From the NCBI GenBank assembly GCA_964429355.1, contig CAYSCH010000221.1:1-16138 (forward strand): a stretch of DNA of 16,138 nt. The letters are read 5' to 3'. Below, piece after piece: positions 6,907 to 14,682 of this stretch. A program made the position numbers and the translations under genes. The stretch comes from JAAYAY01 sp964429355. GTDB taxonomy: Bacteria > Planctomycetota > Planctomycetia > Pirellulales > Thermoguttaceae. How positions within the stretch are numbered: position 1 is the first letter of the stretch; every line of letters begins with the position of its first letter. Below the pieces are notes generated by a model. The model searched no databases. It was not told the DNA's origin and saw only the letters and a list, made by a program, of their open reading frames with translations.

Positions 6907-9789
6907 ATGCATCGTCTCACAATCGTTGCCGCTCTTGGAACGTTACTTCTGGTTTCGGGCGCCAGGGCGCAGCCGCCGGCCGACTGCCCCGAGTGGACCC
7001 CCATTGCGGTACCCTCTAGTTGGGAAAAGTCGGGCGGAGGCATTCTCAACGCCTACGACGGCGTTGCCTGGTATCGATGCTTCGTGCGGGTCCCGGCCGA
7101 CTGGCAAGGCGAGACGCTGCATCTCGAACTGGGGCGCATCGACGATAGCGACACGTGCTTCTTCAACGCCCTCGAAATCGGCCACACCCCGTCGGCCGGG
7201 CTGGCAGCCCGTTTCGAGGTGCCCATGAGGTCCTACCCAGTACTACCGCAGCACGTCCGATTCGGCGAGGTGAATCTGATCGCGGTTCGCGTTCAGGACG
7301 ACGGCGGAACGGGCGGCATCGTCGGTCATCCCGCCCGACTCACGTGCAGCAAGGGCCGGATTCGCCTGGAAGGCAACTGGCAGCTCCGCACTGGCGACGA
7401 CCCAGCCTGGGCAGGCCCAGCCACCGCTGCCGACGCCGATGGGTTCCTGAACGCGGTGGGCGACGGCTTCGGACAAATTGTCGCCCACGAGCCGCTCGAC
7501 GGAACCGCCCCGCTCTCGCTCACTGGTGACATCGCGTCCCAACTGGTCGACGGAGTCGATCGGTTTCTGCTGCAAAATACCCAAGAGAGCGTCGCCGAGC
7601 GAGACCGACATTGGCACCGCGACACGACATCTCCGGCCGCTTACGCTGCCTCAGTCCGCCCCAATCGGGAACGACTTGCTCGGATCGTCGGCCTCGGCGA
7701 CCCGCGAGTTCCCTTCGATGCTCCCGAGCTTGCAGGTACCACCGATCGAAGTGCCCTGGTCGGCGAGGGAGAGGGATACTCGGTCTACGAGATTCGCTGG
7801 CCCGCCTTCGGCGATGTGTCGGGCGAAGGCCTCTTGCTCCAGCCCGATGGCGAACCGACAGCGTGCATTGTGGCAATTCCCGATGCGGACGTCTCACCCG
7901 AAGCACTCGTCGGCCTGGCGGAGGGAGTCCCAACCGAATCGCAATACGCCCGTCGCCTCGCGGAAAGCGGGTGCCGGGTCGTTGTGCCGGTGCTGATCAA
8001 CCGCCAGATTGAGAAGCGGCGAGGCGTCCAATTGCCTAACCGTGAGTACTTGTACCGTTCGGCCTACGAGCTTGGCCGGCACGTAATTGGTTACGAAGTC
8101 CAAGAGGTGCTTGCCATCGTCGACTGGTTCCAACGCAGGTCGGGCGATGCGGACCGGCCCATCGGCCTGATCGGTTGGGGCGAAGGGGGACTTCTGGCAC
8201 TCTACGGAGGCGCCTTGGACGAGAGAATCGACGCCGTCCTCTCCAGCGGCTACTTCGACTCACGCCAGACGCTCTGGCAGGAACCGATGGACCGCAACGT
8301 TTTCGGCCTCCTGGACCAGTTCGGCGACGCCGAGATCGCATCGCTGATCGCACCTCGCCACCTGATCGTGGAAGCGGCGAAAGGCCCGGAGATTGTCGTT
8401 CCCCCAGGCCTCGGCTGTGCCCCGGGGCGAATCACGACGCCCAAACTGCAGACAGTTCGTGACGAAACGGCACGGGCGAGCCAGTTGCTAGGCCCGCTGG
8501 CCAAGGACCACCCAGTTCAACTGATCGAGAGCGACGGAGGCACAGGAGCCTCCGGATGCGAGGCCGCACTTGCCGCTTTCCTGGCGGCCCTCTCCCCCAA
8601 CGGCCGGCTTGCCCCGCTCGGCCCATTGCCGAAACTGCAAGCCGTGCCGGTCGACTCGGCCGCCCGCGAGTTGCGTCAGATCGCCCAGCTCGACCGCCAT
8701 AACCAGCAATTGCTCGAAGAGAGCCCTTACGTCCGTGCCGAGTTCATGAAGAAGCTCGACGTTTCTTCCCTGGACGCGTTCCAACGATCGATCGGATTCT
8801 ACCGCGACTATTTCCGTGATCAGGTGATCGGCCAGTTCACCGCCCCACTCCTGCCGGCCAATCCGCGGACCCGCAAAGCCTACGACAGCGAGAACTGGCT
8901 CGGCTACGAAGTGGTCCTCGACGTGTGGCCCGACGTGATCGCCTATGGAATTCTGCTTGTTCCCAAAGACCTCCAGCAGGGCGAGCGGCGGCCGGTCGTC
9001 GTATGCCAGCATGGCCTCGAAGGTCGCCCTGAGAAGGTGGTCTACCGGAATCTTCCCGCTTACAACGGATTCGGCGCACGATTGGCCGACGAGGGCTTCG
9101 TGGTCTTCGCTCCTCAGAACCTCTACGTTTTTGGCGATCGCTTCCGCACGCTCCAGCGCAAGGCAAACCCCCTTGGGAAGACCCTGTTTTCGGTTATCAC
9201 CCCCCAGCACCAGCAGATCACCGATTGGCTGGCCTCACTCCCCTTCGTCGACGGCACGCGAATCGGATTCTACGGCATTTCGTACGGCGGCAAGACGGCC
9301 ATGCGTGTGCCCCCCCTTGTGGACAACTACTCGACCGTCATCTGCTCTGCCGATTTCAACGACTGGGTCTGGAAGAACGCATCCAGTCGCTCCAGCTACA
9401 GCTACGTGGGAACGCTTGAATACGAGATCTTCGAGTTCGATCTGGGAAGCACATTCAACTACTCCGAAATGGCCGCTTTGATCTGCCCCCGGCCGTTCAT
9501 GGTCGAACGAGGGCACTTCGATGGAGTCTCCAGCGACGAGCGTGTGGCCTACGAATTTGCCAAGGTCCGCCACCTCTACCAGGCCCGGCTCAAACTGGCC
9601 AACCTCTGTGAAATCGAATGGTTCCCGGGCCCGCACGAAATCCACGGGGTCGGCACCTTCGACTTCCTCCGGCGGCACCTGGACTGGCCTCGAGGGCAGA
9701 ACCGGGCGACCACCGCGGCGCGCCGGTCGCTGGGCCCAACGTTGCCCCGAGGGGAACCACGTTGGTCAAACGCTCCAGTGATCCGCTGA
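6907..9789 (+). CDS. Exported esterase-like protein: sugar-binding jelly roll, degenerate and intact alpha/beta-hydrolase domains
   Basis: A 960-residue secreted protein. Residues 1-21 are a signal peptide ending in ARA before QPP. About residues 28-145 form a galactose-binding-like jelly roll of the kind found in GH2 enzymes and sialate O-acetylesterases (VPSSWEKSGG, WYRCFVRVPADW, VRVQDDGGTGG). About 240-560 form one alpha/beta-hydrolase domain with the conserved ELGRHVIGYEVQ helix; its nucleophile elbow reads GWGEGG (423-428), with Gly425 in place of serine. About 640-940 form a second hydrolase domain with an intact elbow, Gly790-Ile-Ser792-Tyr-Gly, a probable acid in ERGHFDG (Asp872 or Glu867) and His910 in GPHEIHG. 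It resembles dienelactone-hydrolase and acetylxylan-esterase-like proteins of planctomycetes. Removal of acyl groups from glycans is inferred; the substrate is unknown. AAGGAG six bases before the ATG fixes the start. It is a single gene, divergent from pduS. Confidence 0.83.
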   Translation: MHRLTIVAALGTLLLVSGARAQPPADCPEWTPIAVPSSWEKSGGGILNAYDGVAWYRCFVRVPADWQGETLHLELGRIDDSDTCFFNALEIGHTPSAGLAARFEVPMRSYPVLPQHVRFGEVNLIAVRVQDDGGTGGIVGHPARLTCSKGRIRLEGNWQLRTGDDPAWAGPATAADADGFLNAVGDGFGQIVAHEPLDGTAPLSLTGDIASQLVDGVDRFLLQNTQESVAERDRHWHRDTTSPAAYAASVRPNRERLARIVGLGDPRVPFDAPELAGTTDRSALVGEGEGYSVYEIRWPAFGDVSGEGLLLQPDGEPTACIVAIPDADVSPEALVGLAEGVPTESQYARRLAESGCRVVVPVLINRQIEKRRGVQLPNREYLYRSAYELGRHVIGYEVQEVLAIVDWFQRRSGDADRPIGLIGWGEGGLLALYGGALDERIDAVLSSGYFDSRQTLWQEPMDRNVFGLLDQFGDAEIASLIAPRHLIVEAAKGPEIVVPPGLGCAPGRITTPKLQTVRDETARASQLLGPLAKDHPVQLIESDGGTGASGCEAALAAFLAALSPNGRLAPLGPLPKLQAVPVDSAARELRQIAQLDRHNQQLLEESPYVRAEFMKKLDVSSLDAFQRSIGFYRDYFRDQVIGQFTAPLLPANPRTRKAYDSENWLGYEVVLDVWPDVIAYGILLVPKDLQQGERRPVVVCQHGLEGRPEKVVYRNLPAYNGFGARLADEGFVVFAPQNLYVFGDRFRTLQRKANPLGKTLFSVITPQHQQITDWLASLPFVDGTRIGFYGISYGGKTAMRVPPLVDNYSTVICSADFNDWVWKNASSRSSYSYVGTLEYEIFEFDLGSTFNYSEMAALICPRPFMVERGHFDGVSSDERVAYEFAKVRHLYQARLKLANLCEIEWFPGPHEIHGVGTFDFLRRHLDWPRGQNRATTAARRSLGPTLPRGEPRWSNAPVIR

Positions 9790-10011
9790 TCATAGATCGC
9801 GTCCTCTGGGATCGCGACATGGAAGGTTCAACCACGATCATCCACAACTTCCGGTGGCGATAGCAGGGAAGACTACGACCGCACCCGGCAGAGCCGGGAT
9901 TGGCCCGGAGACATTCCGTGGTGACCGTGGATATTTTGCGGTAACCCACGCCGTCGCGGAGCCAAATGGAGCGGTATATATTCCTGTATCTCTCCGTTTT
10001 GTCCCGCGATT

Positions 10012-10056
10012 CGGCCGCGTGAAGATGCCAGTCTCCACGCGGCCGTTTCTTTTCTT
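10012..10056 (+). terminator. Intrinsic (Rho-independent) terminator
   Basis: CGGCCGCGTG (10012-10021) pairs perfectly with CACGCGGCCG (10036-10045) across a 14-base loop, and the stem is directly followed by TTTCTTTTCTTGT. It is the best intrinsic terminator in the window and acts on plus-strand transcription. The nearest upstream gene on this strand, the esterase, ends 222 bases before it. Confidence 0.78.
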
Positions 10057-10153
10057 GTCTACCCCCATATTTAGGGAATGAACGGCCAGTCTGTTGGTCT
10101 TGCGTCTCGCGGCCCTGCTCCCGCCGGGTCGCATTCTCTTTGGCAGTTTTACA

Positions 10154-10182
10154 TTTACACCACGTCGTAAAAAGCCTATCTT
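10154..10182 (+). promoter_or_regulatory. Predicted sigma-70-type promoter for the membrane protein-hemC unit
   Basis: TTTACA (-35, five of six matches), a 17-base spacer, TATCTT (-10, four of six). It lies after the terminator and about 145 bases before the next start codon. A perfect TTGACA at 10181-10186 has no suitable -10 and is less likely. Confidence 0.45.
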
Positions 10183-10313
10183 GACACTTGGAACCGGCCC
10201 GATTCGGGGGAACGAACTCTCCACTCGGCCGGCTGGTTCCGAAGGCCAGTGGCTCGTTGTTCCGAAGGTGGACAACGGATGTGCCGCTGCCTTCGGCGGG
10301 TCACCCAATGCAC

Positions 10314-10319
10314 GGGAGG
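10314..10319 (+). promoter_or_regulatory. Ribosome binding site that sets the start of the membrane protein gene
   Basis: GGGAGG lies seven bases before the ATG at 10327. The frame is open back to 10249 and a GTG immediately precedes the ATG, but only this start has correct spacing and begins with the hydrophobic N-terminus. Confidence 0.6.
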
Positions 10320-10326
10320 CGATGTG

Positions 10327-11088
10327 ATGAGTTCCGCGGCAATTTGGGTAGTCATGGCAGCCGTGGCGGTCGAATTCGGCTACGAACCCATGCCCGATGG
10401 GGATGGCCTCCGCTACGTATTCCAGGTCGAACCCCAAATGCTCGATATGCTCCAACGAGGTGAGCCGGTGGGCAGTACGATACCCCCGGCAGCCCTCGGA
10501 CGAATCCGCGAGATCCGAATCGTGTCGAATTATGGGCTGCTGTCGAAAGATATCCCCCCTTTGGCGGACAGACCGACTTTCCCGACCACGGAATCGGCTC
10601 CCAACCTCCTCGATCCGAACCTGGTTCAAGCTTCAGGTGTGGACGAGAGCCCTGCGACTGGCGGTCCAAGTGAAACGCTCGAATCCCATAAGGAACCGAT
10701 CGAAGAGCCGAAGTCATCCAGAACAGACCCGTGGCTGTTGTTCGTCTTGGCCAGTGTGATCGCGGTCGGATCGAGCAGCGGCATGCTCATCTTCGGCTGG
10801 CTCACTTTCGACTATCGGTCACGATACCTCGAACTGCTACGGGAGTCTGTGGGGACGGGAAACGCATGGCTTGACGCCGCAGCCGATTCAGAACCGATCG
10901 GCTCGAAACTGGTCGATCTTCCGATAGAATCCGAACAGACCGCGGCCCAATCAACTGCGGACCTGCCGCCCGGCGATTCTTCGTGGGAGGATCTGGGAGT
11001 CGAAAATAGGGAGTCCGTCGATGACTGGCTCCACGAGGACAGGGACCAGAGAGGTCGATCGCGTCACAACCGAAAGAAGTCGCGTTAA
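10327..11088 (+). CDS. Single-pass membrane protein of unknown function, upstream of hemC
   Basis: A 253-residue protein that I cannot assign a function. It has a short hydrophobic N-terminus (AIWVVMAAVAVEFGY, residues 5-19) and then a compact conserved-looking segment: YEPMPDGDGLRYVFQVEPQM, LDMLQRGEPVGSTIPPAALG and IREIRIVSNYG. This is a planctomycetal pattern I recall in unannotated proteins. About residues 75-135 are low-complexity, rich in Pro, Glu and Ser. A transmembrane helix follows at about 136-158 (WLLFVLASVIAVGSSSGMLI), then a polar acidic tail that ends in a basic run (RGRSRHNRKKSR). With the tail basic and the helix central, it is likely an inner-membrane protein; topology is inferred. 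It precedes hemC by 13 bases and is probably co-transcribed with it, though nothing in the sequence links it to haem synthesis. Confidence 0.78.
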   Translation: MSSAAIWVVMAAVAVEFGYEPMPDGDGLRYVFQVEPQMLDMLQRGEPVGSTIPPAALGRIREIRIVSNYGLLSKDIPPLADRPTFPTTESAPNLLDPNLVQASGVDESPATGGPSETLESHKEPIEEPKSSRTDPWLLFVLASVIAVGSSSGMLIFGWLTFDYRSRYLELLRESVGTGNAWLDAAADSEPIGSKLVDLPIESEQTAAQSTADLPPGDSSWEDLGVENRESVDDWLHEDRDQRGRSRHNRKKSR

Positions 11089-11101
11089 CCAACGGCTGCC
11101 C

Positions 11102-12028
11102 ATGGAAGCGTCACCTACGATCCGACTTGGCACACGGGCCAGCGCCCTGGCGCGATGGCAGGCTGGTTGGGTCGCCGCGCGCCTGAAGGCCCTGGGGCTG
11201 GTGGTCGAACTTGTGCCGATCACAACCACAGGGGATCGAAGACAGAGTGGTCCGATCGGGGCACTCGGCGGTCAGGGCGTGTTTACCAAGGAAATCCAGC
11301 ACGCCCTGCTCGATTGCCGCATCGACCTGGCCGTACACAGCCTGAAGGATCTTCCCACCGAGCCGATTGCCGGCCTGGTGCTGGCAGCGGTGCCGGAACG
11401 CGAGTCGGTCCGCGATGTCCTCATCTCCGGGAAGTCGCCATCCCTTGCCGAGCTCCCCCCGGGTGCCCGAATCGGATCCGGCAGCCTTCGCCGCCGAGCC
11501 CAACTTCTGCACTACCGCCCAGATCTGAATCTCGCCGACATCCGGGGAAATGTCGATACACGGCTCGCGAAACTTGATGCAGGCCAGTACGACGCCATCC
11601 TCCTGGCCGAGGCCGGCCTCAACCGACTGGGCCTCTCGGGCCGGATTACCGAACGGATCGCCCCGCAGGTCATGCTCCCCGCCGTCGGCCAGGGCGCACT
11701 CGGGCTGGAGACCCGCACCGACGACGAAGCCACGCGAACGGCGCTCTTGCCTCTGGATCATCACGAATCCCATGCCGCCGTTCTCGCCGAACGGGCGATG
11801 CTGGCGGAACTCCACGGCGGATGCCTGGCCCCGATTGCCGCGTGGGGCCGGCTGGAAGCAGACCATCTCGTTCTCACGGGCCGCGTTCTCAGTGCCGACG
11901 GTGCCGAACAGATCGAAACGATCGAAAGGGGGGACTGCGGGGAAGCAGCATCCCTGGGGCAACGCGTCGCTGCGCGCCTCCTAGCGCAGGGTGCTGACAA
12001 GCTGATTTCGGCGTTGAGGGCCCCGTAG
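11102..12028 (+). CDS. hemC: Hydroxymethylbilane synthase (porphobilinogen deaminase)
   Basis: A 308-residue cytoplasmic enzyme that condenses four porphobilinogen molecules into the linear tetrapyrrole hydroxymethylbilane, on the way to haem, sirohaem and cobalamin-type rings. The family marks are all present: LGTRASALARWQA (residues 9-21), DLAVHSLKDLP with catalytic Asp83 (Asp84 in E. coli), GSGSLRRRAQL, IRGNVDTRLAKLD, and the dipyrromethane-cofactor Cys241 in GGCLAP. The length is that of a complete enzyme. I use the ATG at 11102 because the conserved fold begins six residues later. An in-frame ATG at 11021 has a better Shine-Dalgarno-like AGGGAG but would overlap the upstream gene and add 27 basic residues not typical of the family. 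The gene is second in a likely two-gene unit and ends facing the lipoprotein gene. Confidence 0.96.
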   Translation: MEASPTIRLGTRASALARWQAGWVAARLKALGLVVELVPITTTGDRRQSGPIGALGGQGVFTKEIQHALLDCRIDLAVHSLKDLPTEPIAGLVLAAVPERESVRDVLISGKSPSLAELPPGARIGSGSLRRRAQLLHYRPDLNLADIRGNVDTRLAKLDAGQYDAILLAEAGLNRLGLSGRITERIAPQVMLPAVGQGALGLETRTDDEATRTALLPLDHHESHAAVLAERAMLAELHGGCLAPIAAWGRLEADHLVLTGRVLSADGAEQIETIERGDCGEAASLGQRVAARLLAQGADKLISALRAP

Positions 12029-12058
12029 TCGCGATCAACAGGCCCCGGCCTGAGAATA

Positions 12059-12078
12059 CGGCACGTTTCGAAGTGCCG
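12059..12078. terminator. Hairpin between convergent hemC and lipoprotein genes
   Basis: CGGCAC and GTGCCG form a 6-bp stem around GTTTCGAA in the 51-base gap between two converging genes, almost touching the lipoprotein stop codon. A shared terminator role fits the position, but there is no T-tract. Confidence 0.3.
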
Positions 12079-12079
12079 G

Positions 12080-12754
12080 CTACTCACTCGGCGTCGCCAG
12101 CGACTTGACGAAGCTGTGGAATGGAGCGGCGTGCTTGGCCATCGTGTTCTTCGGGCCATACGCCTTGACGAACAGCATTCCCTCGGGGTCCTGAATGATT
12201 GCCCCAAGCATCTGGTAGCCGGGGCGTTTCGTGGCCGGGCCCATCATCATTCCACGCTGTTCGTTGAAGGTTCCGCTGAGATCTACGAGCGTCACTTTGA
12301 CGCCGGAAACGTCGAGCTCCTCAATCGGCTTCTCCTCCAGTTCCTCAAACTGCTTGCGCCAGCGCTCGACATTTGCGTCGATCGAACCGCCCGCTCGCAT
12401 GACGGTCAGCCGCCCATCGGACTGGTCGCCGTCTGCCTTGGGCAAGGCGAATTCTGCCTGAATCATGCTGCTGGCCGGCTCCACAACAACCCATCCTTCG
12501 GGCGGCGTGACACCCAGGTCGGCGCCCACAGGCGGCCTTGCCGGGTCTTGGCTCTCGATGGCCGGCAGCGGCGGATGTCCGCCAGGCAGGGCCGGCGCGA
12601 TGCCGCCATCGACCGTAGCGGTCGAGTCGCCCGCTCCCTCCAGATCCTCCGGCGCGGCCGGAGCCAACGTGTCCTGACGCACCGGATGACGGGTCTCTCC
12701 GCAACCGGTCACGAGAACCATTATCAACGAAAACGCCAGCAGGAGGCGGAACAT
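12080..12754 (-). CDS. Predicted lipoprotein of unknown function, planctomycetal type
   Basis: A 224-residue exported protein. The N-terminus MFRLLLAFSLIMVLVTGC carries a hydrophobic segment and a lipobox ending at Cys18, so it should be lipid-anchored. A Pro- and Ala-rich linker runs to about residue 75. A folded domain begins at VTPPEGWVVVEPASSMIQAE and continues through LTVMRAGGSIDANVERWRKQ and FEELEEK to the YGPKNTMAKH segment and FHSFVKSL at the end. I recall this domain, with its Gly-rich turn and NVERWRKQF helix, from planctomycete lipoproteins without assigned function. There are no catalytic motifs that I recognise. A GGAAG lies about nine bases before the start. It lies 172 bases downstream of fhs on the same strand; that gap contains a possible -10 (TAGAAT on the minus strand) without a good -35, so it may have its own promoter. 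Confidence 0.78.
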   Translation of the reverse strand: MFRLLLAFSLIMVLVTGCGETRHPVRQDTLAPAAPEDLEGAGDSTATVDGGIAPALPGGHPPLPAIESQDPARPPVGADLGVTPPEGWVVVEPASSMIQAEFALPKADGDQSDGRLTVMRAGGSIDANVERWRKQFEELEEKPIEELDVSGVKVTLVDLSGTFNEQRGMMMGPATKRPGYQMLGAIIQDPEGMLFVKAYGPKNTMAKHAAPFHSFVKSLATPSE

Positions 12755-12926
12755 ACTTCAATCTTCCGGGATAGAGGACAAGGGGTCAGCCAGTCAATCT
12801 GCCCTCATTCTACGCCACGGGAGACACGAGGCGGTGAAAAACCCTCCTGCGGCGTCAGGGGCATCCCCATGTCTCAACGGACATTTTCGGAGAACCCACA
12901 AGTCTCGCCGTCGAAGGATGTGGCGT

Positions 12927-14618
12927 TCAGAACAGACCTATGATCTCCTCGTTCTTGTCGATATCGATGGTTTCGGCTGCCGGGACTTTCGGCAATCCGG
13001 GCATGGTCATGATATCTCCGGTGAGCACGACCACAAATCCGGCCCCCGCCGAGACTCTGACATCGCGTAAAGGAACGTCGAACTTTTTGGGTCGGCCCTT
13101 CAGACCGGGGTCGGTGGATAGAGAGTACTGGGTCTTGGCCATGCAGACGGGCAGTTCCCCGTAACCCGCTTCCTGCAGTTGCTTGAACTTGTCGCGAAGC
13201 TTCTTGTCGGCCAAAACTTCCGTAGCGCCGTAGATCTCTCGGCAGATGATGCCCACTTTCTCCCAGAGCGTACAGGTATTGGGATACAAGAAGGTGAAAT
13301 CGGTCTTTGTGGTCTCCGCCACCTCGACCACGGCTCTGGCAAGGGTTTCTGCCCCCTCTCCGCCCTTCGCCCAGTGCTCAGCACGGATAATCTGCACGGA
13401 CAAGTAAGCGCACTTGTCCTTGATGAACTGGATTTCCTCATCCGTATCCGAGAGGAACGCATTGATGGCCACAACGACGGGCAGCCCGAACCGATGGACG
13501 TTCTCGATGTGTTTCTTCAGATTCTCGACTCCCTTATCCAAGGCGTCGAGGTTGGGCTGGTTCAGATCCTTCAACGCAATGCCGCCGTGGTGTTTGAGTG
13601 CACGAACCGTTGCCACAATCACTACCGCGCTGGGGCGAATTCCAGCACTGCGGCACTTGATGTTCATGAACTTCTCGGCGCCCAAGTCGGCCCCGAATCC
13701 CGCCTCCGTCACGGTGTACTCGGCCAGCCGCATTCCCAGTTTTGTCGCGATCACGCTGTTGCAGCCGTGCGCAATATTGGCAAAAGGTCCCCCGTGGACG
13801 AATGCCGGCGTGTTCTCCAGTGTCTGAACAAGATTCGGCTTGATGGCGTCTTTGAGCAGCACGGCCATCGCACCGTGCACCTTGAGGTCCGCGGCGGTCA
13901 CAGGACGTCGATCGAACGTATAGGCCACGATGATCCGTCCCAGCCGTTCCCGCAATTCGGTGAGCGATTCCGAGAGGCAGAAGATAGCCATCACTTCCGA
14001 GGCCACGGTGATGTCGAAACCGCTTTCGTGGGGCACGCCATTGCCAGGACCTCCCAAACCGATCGTCACCTGCCGCATCGCCCGATCGTTCATGTCGATG
14101 ACTCGCCGCCAGACGATTCGCCGGACGTCGATCCCCAGCTCATTTCCGTGATGAATGTGATTATCCATCACAGCGGCGAGCAGATTATGGGCCAGTTCGA
14201 TCGCGTGGATATCGCCCGTGAAATGGAGGTTGATGTCCTCCATCGGGACCACCTGGGAATACCCTCCACCAGCCGCCCCGCCCTTCATACCGAAGCAGGG
14301 TCCCATCGACGGCTCTCGCAAACACGCCACGGTCTTCTTGCCGATTCGTCGCAGAGCGTCTGCCAGACCGATCGAGGTTGTCGTTTTTCCCTCGCCCGCC
14401 GGCGTCGGAGTGATGGCCGTCACCAGGATCAATTTTCCTGTCGGCGCATCCTGGAGCCGACGAAAAAGATTGAGCGAAACCTTGGCTTTGTGTTTGCCGT
14501 AGATTTCCAGATCATCTTCGGAAATCCCCAATTCCCCGGCAATCTCGGTAACGGACCGCATGTGGGCGCGTCGGGCAATGTCGATATCCGCCGGAACGGA
14601 AACAGTGGGAGTCGCCAT
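12927..14618 (-). CDS. fhs: Formate-tetrahydrofolate ligase
   Basis: A 563-residue cytoplasmic enzyme that joins formate to tetrahydrofolate with ATP to give 10-formyl-tetrahydrofolate, supplying one-carbon units for purines, formyl-Met-tRNA and C1 interconversion. The length is normal. The P-loop PTPAGEGKTT lies at residues 71-80. Both family signatures are intact: GMKGGAAGGGY at 110-120 and VATVRALKHHGG at 335-346. The ending PAAETIDIDKNEEIIGLF is also typical. AGAGG lies six bases before the ATG. The gene follows the sigma-4-type regulator by 64 bases on the same strand and may be co-transcribed with it. I see no THF riboswitch, and the gap is too short for one. No folD or other C1-pathway gene is nearby. 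Base composition is a little less GC-rich than its neighbours, but nothing marks it as foreign. Confidence 0.98.
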   Translation of the reverse strand: MATPTVSVPADIDIARRAHMRSVTEIAGELGISEDDLEIYGKHKAKVSLNLFRRLQDAPTGKLILVTAITPTPAGEGKTTTSIGLADALRRIGKKTVACLREPSMGPCFGMKGGAAGGGYSQVVPMEDINLHFTGDIHAIELAHNLLAAVMDNHIHHGNELGIDVRRIVWRRVIDMNDRAMRQVTIGLGGPGNGVPHESGFDITVASEVMAIFCLSESLTELRERLGRIIVAYTFDRRPVTAADLKVHGAMAVLLKDAIKPNLVQTLENTPAFVHGGPFANIAHGCNSVIATKLGMRLAEYTVTEAGFGADLGAEKFMNIKCRSAGIRPSAVVIVATVRALKHHGGIALKDLNQPNLDALDKGVENLKKHIENVHRFGLPVVVAINAFLSDTDEEIQFIKDKCAYLSVQIIRAEHWAKGGEGAETLARAVVEVAETTKTDFTFLYPNTCTLWEKVGIICREIYGATEVLADKKLRDKFKQLQEAGYGELPVCMAKTQYSLSTDPGLKGRPKKFDVPLRDVRVSAGAGFVVVLTGDIMTMPGLPKVPAAETIDIDKNEEIIGLF

Positions 14619-14682
14619 GAGTGCCTCTTGAACGTGGTGGGCTTCCTTCAGTCAATTCGCGAGAATTCAGCCCATAAGCCTA

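Larger units (their letters stand above)
9790..10326 (+). other. Long non-coding spacer with structured, terminated segment and promoter
   Basis: This 537-base region holds no supported protein. About 9880-9960 contains small complementary pairs (CCCGGC/GCCGGG; CGTGG/CCACG) and ends in a clear intrinsic terminator at 10012-10056. After that comes a predicted promoter at 10154-10182 and a leader of about 140 bases for the next gene. The first 220 bases may be the 3' untranslated region of the esterase transcript or an independent small RNA; I see no known riboswitch signature. Confidence 0.55.

Noticed and set aside
10181..10209. Perfect -35 box TTGACA as a promoter
   Set aside because: No acceptable -10 lies 16-18 bases downstream; the TTTACA/TATCTT pair just upstream has better overall spacing.
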